Below, piece after piece: positions 63,033-64,000 of a DNA stretch of 64,000 bases. Positions within the stretch are counted from its first letter, which is position 1; every line of letters begins with the position of its first letter. The position numbers were made by a program, and so were the translations under genes. This DNA is from Amycolatopsis keratiniphila subsp. keratiniphila. Its GTDB lineage: Bacteria > Actinomycetota > Actinomycetes > Mycobacteriales > Pseudonocardiaceae. The DNA is taken from assembly GCF_001620365.2 (NCBI RefSeq), contig NZ_LQMT02000013.1, positions 99,917 to 163,916 of the forward strand, written 5' to 3'. The notes below the pieces were generated by a model. That model saw only the letters and a program-made list of their open reading frames with translations. It did no database searches and was not told the DNA's origin.

Positions 63033-64000
63033 CCACGATCGACATCCCCGCAGGCTCGCTGTTCGGGATCGACAACCTGCCGTACGGCGTGTTCTCCGTC
63101 GACGGTGATTCCCCGCGCGTCGGCGTGCGCGTCGGCGACTCCGTCGTAGACCTGGCCGCGGCGCTCGGCGACGACGTGTTCGCCGCGCCGACGCTGAACC
63201 CGTTCATGGCGCAGGGATACGACCGCTGGGTAGCGGTCCGCGATCGGATCCGCGACCTGGTCTCCGGAGAGCTCCCCGACGGCGCGGTCCACGCGATCGG
63301 GCGGGTGACACTGCATCTGCCGATCGAGGTCGCCGATTACGTCGACTTCTACGCCTCCGAACACCACGCCTCGAACGTCGGCAGGCTGTTCCGCCCCGAC
63401 GCGGAACCGTTGCTGCCCAACTGGAAGCACCTCCCGGTCGGCTACCACGGACGCTCCGGCACGGTCCTGGTCTCCGGTACGGACATCGTGCGCCCGAGCG
63501 GTCAGCGCAAGGCCCCGGCCGACACGGCGCCGGTGTTCGGGCCGAGCGCGCGGCTGGACATCGAGGCCGAAATGGGCTTCATCGTCGGCACCGGGACGCC
63601 GCTGAACACCCCGATCACGCCGGACGACTTCCCTCGCCACGTCTTCGGCGCGGTCCTGCTCAACGACTGGTCGGCCCGTGACATCCAGGCGTGGGAGTAC
63701 GTCCCGCTGGGCCCGCACCTCGGCAAGAGCTTCGCGACCTCGATCTCCCCGTGGGTGGTGCCGATCCTGGCGCTGGAAGCCGCGCGGATCCCGCTGCCCG
63801 GGCAGACCGATCCGGAGCCGCTGCCGTACCTGCGGGAGAGCGACCCGTGGGGGCTCGACATCGACCTCGTCATCGAATGGAACGGCGAGGAGGTCAGCCG
63901 CCCGCCGTTCCGCGAGATGTACTGGTCACCCGCGCAGATGCTCGCGCATCTGACGGTCAACGGCGCCTCGTCGCGCACGGGTGACCTGTACGGCTCCGGG
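63029..64000 (+). CDS. fahA: Fumarylacetoacetase, 3' truncated by window end
   Basis: At least 324 codons, open to the window end. Fumarylacetoacetase hydrolyses fumarylacetoacetate to fumarate and acetoacetate, the last step of tyrosine and phenylalanine breakdown. The N-terminal SH3-like domain starts near PYGVFSVDGDSPRVGVRVGD. The catalytic domain shows DYVDFYASEHHASN, VGYHGRSGTVLVSG, the metal-ligand segment IEAEMGFIVG, LLNDWSARDIQAWEY and GPHLGKSF. The ATG is coupled to the preceding unknown gene. Confidence 0.93.
   Translation, partial: MTTIDIPAGSLFGIDNLPYGVFSVDGDSPRVGVRVGDSVVDLAAALGDDVFAAPTLNPFMAQGYDRWVAVRDRIRDLVSGELPDGAVHAIGRVTLHLPIEVADYVDFYASEHHASNVGRLFRPDAEPLLPNWKHLPVGYHGRSGTVLVSGTDIVRPSGQRKAPADTAPVFGPSARLDIEAEMGFIVGTGTPLNTPITPDDFPRHVFGAVLLNDWSARDIQAWEYVPLGPHLGKSFATSISPWVVPILALEAARIPLPGQTDPEPLPYLRESDPWGLDIDLVIEWNGEEVSRPPFREMYWSPAQMLAHLTVNGASSRTGDLYGSG

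Overview
The window is high-GC actinobacterial chromosome. It shows GTG/TTG starts, ATGA/GTGA gene overlaps, SARP/LAL regulators, mycothiol-type DinB proteins, an ECF42 sigma/DGPF pair, an XRE regulator beside paired clpP genes and DUF222-HNH genes. Together with several families of short intergenic palindromes, this suggests Pseudonocardiaceae, probably Amycolatopsis or a close relative. The genus is inference; no rRNA or tRNA gene was seen. No transposase, integrase, phage gene or CRISPR-cas locus was seen.

Layout. 1-10.2 kb: tail of a DUF4097 protein with a DrrAB-type exporter, a DUF222-HNH gene framed by palindromes, two convergent secreted S33 peptidase paralogues, a second ABC-2 exporter on the opposite strand, and a DesKR-like two-component system behind a perfect inverted repeat. 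10.2-16.7 kb: XRE-cupin regulator, methyltransferase, two DinB/DUF664 proteins around a lipoprotein hydrolase, a streptogrisin-like protease, and a DUF6194 gene set between two regulators that each carry two MerR-type HTH domains. 16.8-28.4 kb: peroxiredoxin, methyltransferase, membrane adenylate cyclase, a secreted C70-like cysteine protease with a membrane-anchored neighbour, an odd HTH-shortened protein, P450, M20 peptidase, glmS, and the DGPF-ECF42 sigma pair.

28.4-43.9 kb: a sugar-uptake locus split into two facing halves. DeoR regulator plus two permeases point right; LAL regulator, binding protein and GH1 beta-glucosidase point left. Between them lie a frameshifted DUF222-HNH gene and an array of hairpin-like repeats spaced about 51 bp apart. 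A second SARP-AAA regulator, a small unknown protein, an orphan LuxR-type regulator lacking the receiver Asp, a helical-repeat remnant and a four-EF-hand protein follow. 43.9-51.4 kb: a complete respiratory nitrate reductase operon narGHJI, with an HPP-family membrane protein translationally coupled at its end.

51.4-64 kb: CsbD, pentapeptide-repeat, cupin, GlxA-type regulator, a ClgR/PopR-like regulator, a clpP pair in which one subunit has lost the catalytic Ser, and a membrane kinase-like protein lacking the DFG Asp. These are followed by a PucR regulator, a DUF1989/old-yellow-enzyme/polysaccharide-deacetylase operon, a MarR regulator, and an unknown protein coupled to fumarylacetoacetase, which runs off the end.

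The most unusual points are the intergenic palindrome and repeat families and their closeness to DUF222-HNH genes, the active/inactive ClpP pair, the HPP protein in the nar operon, and the split sugar locus.
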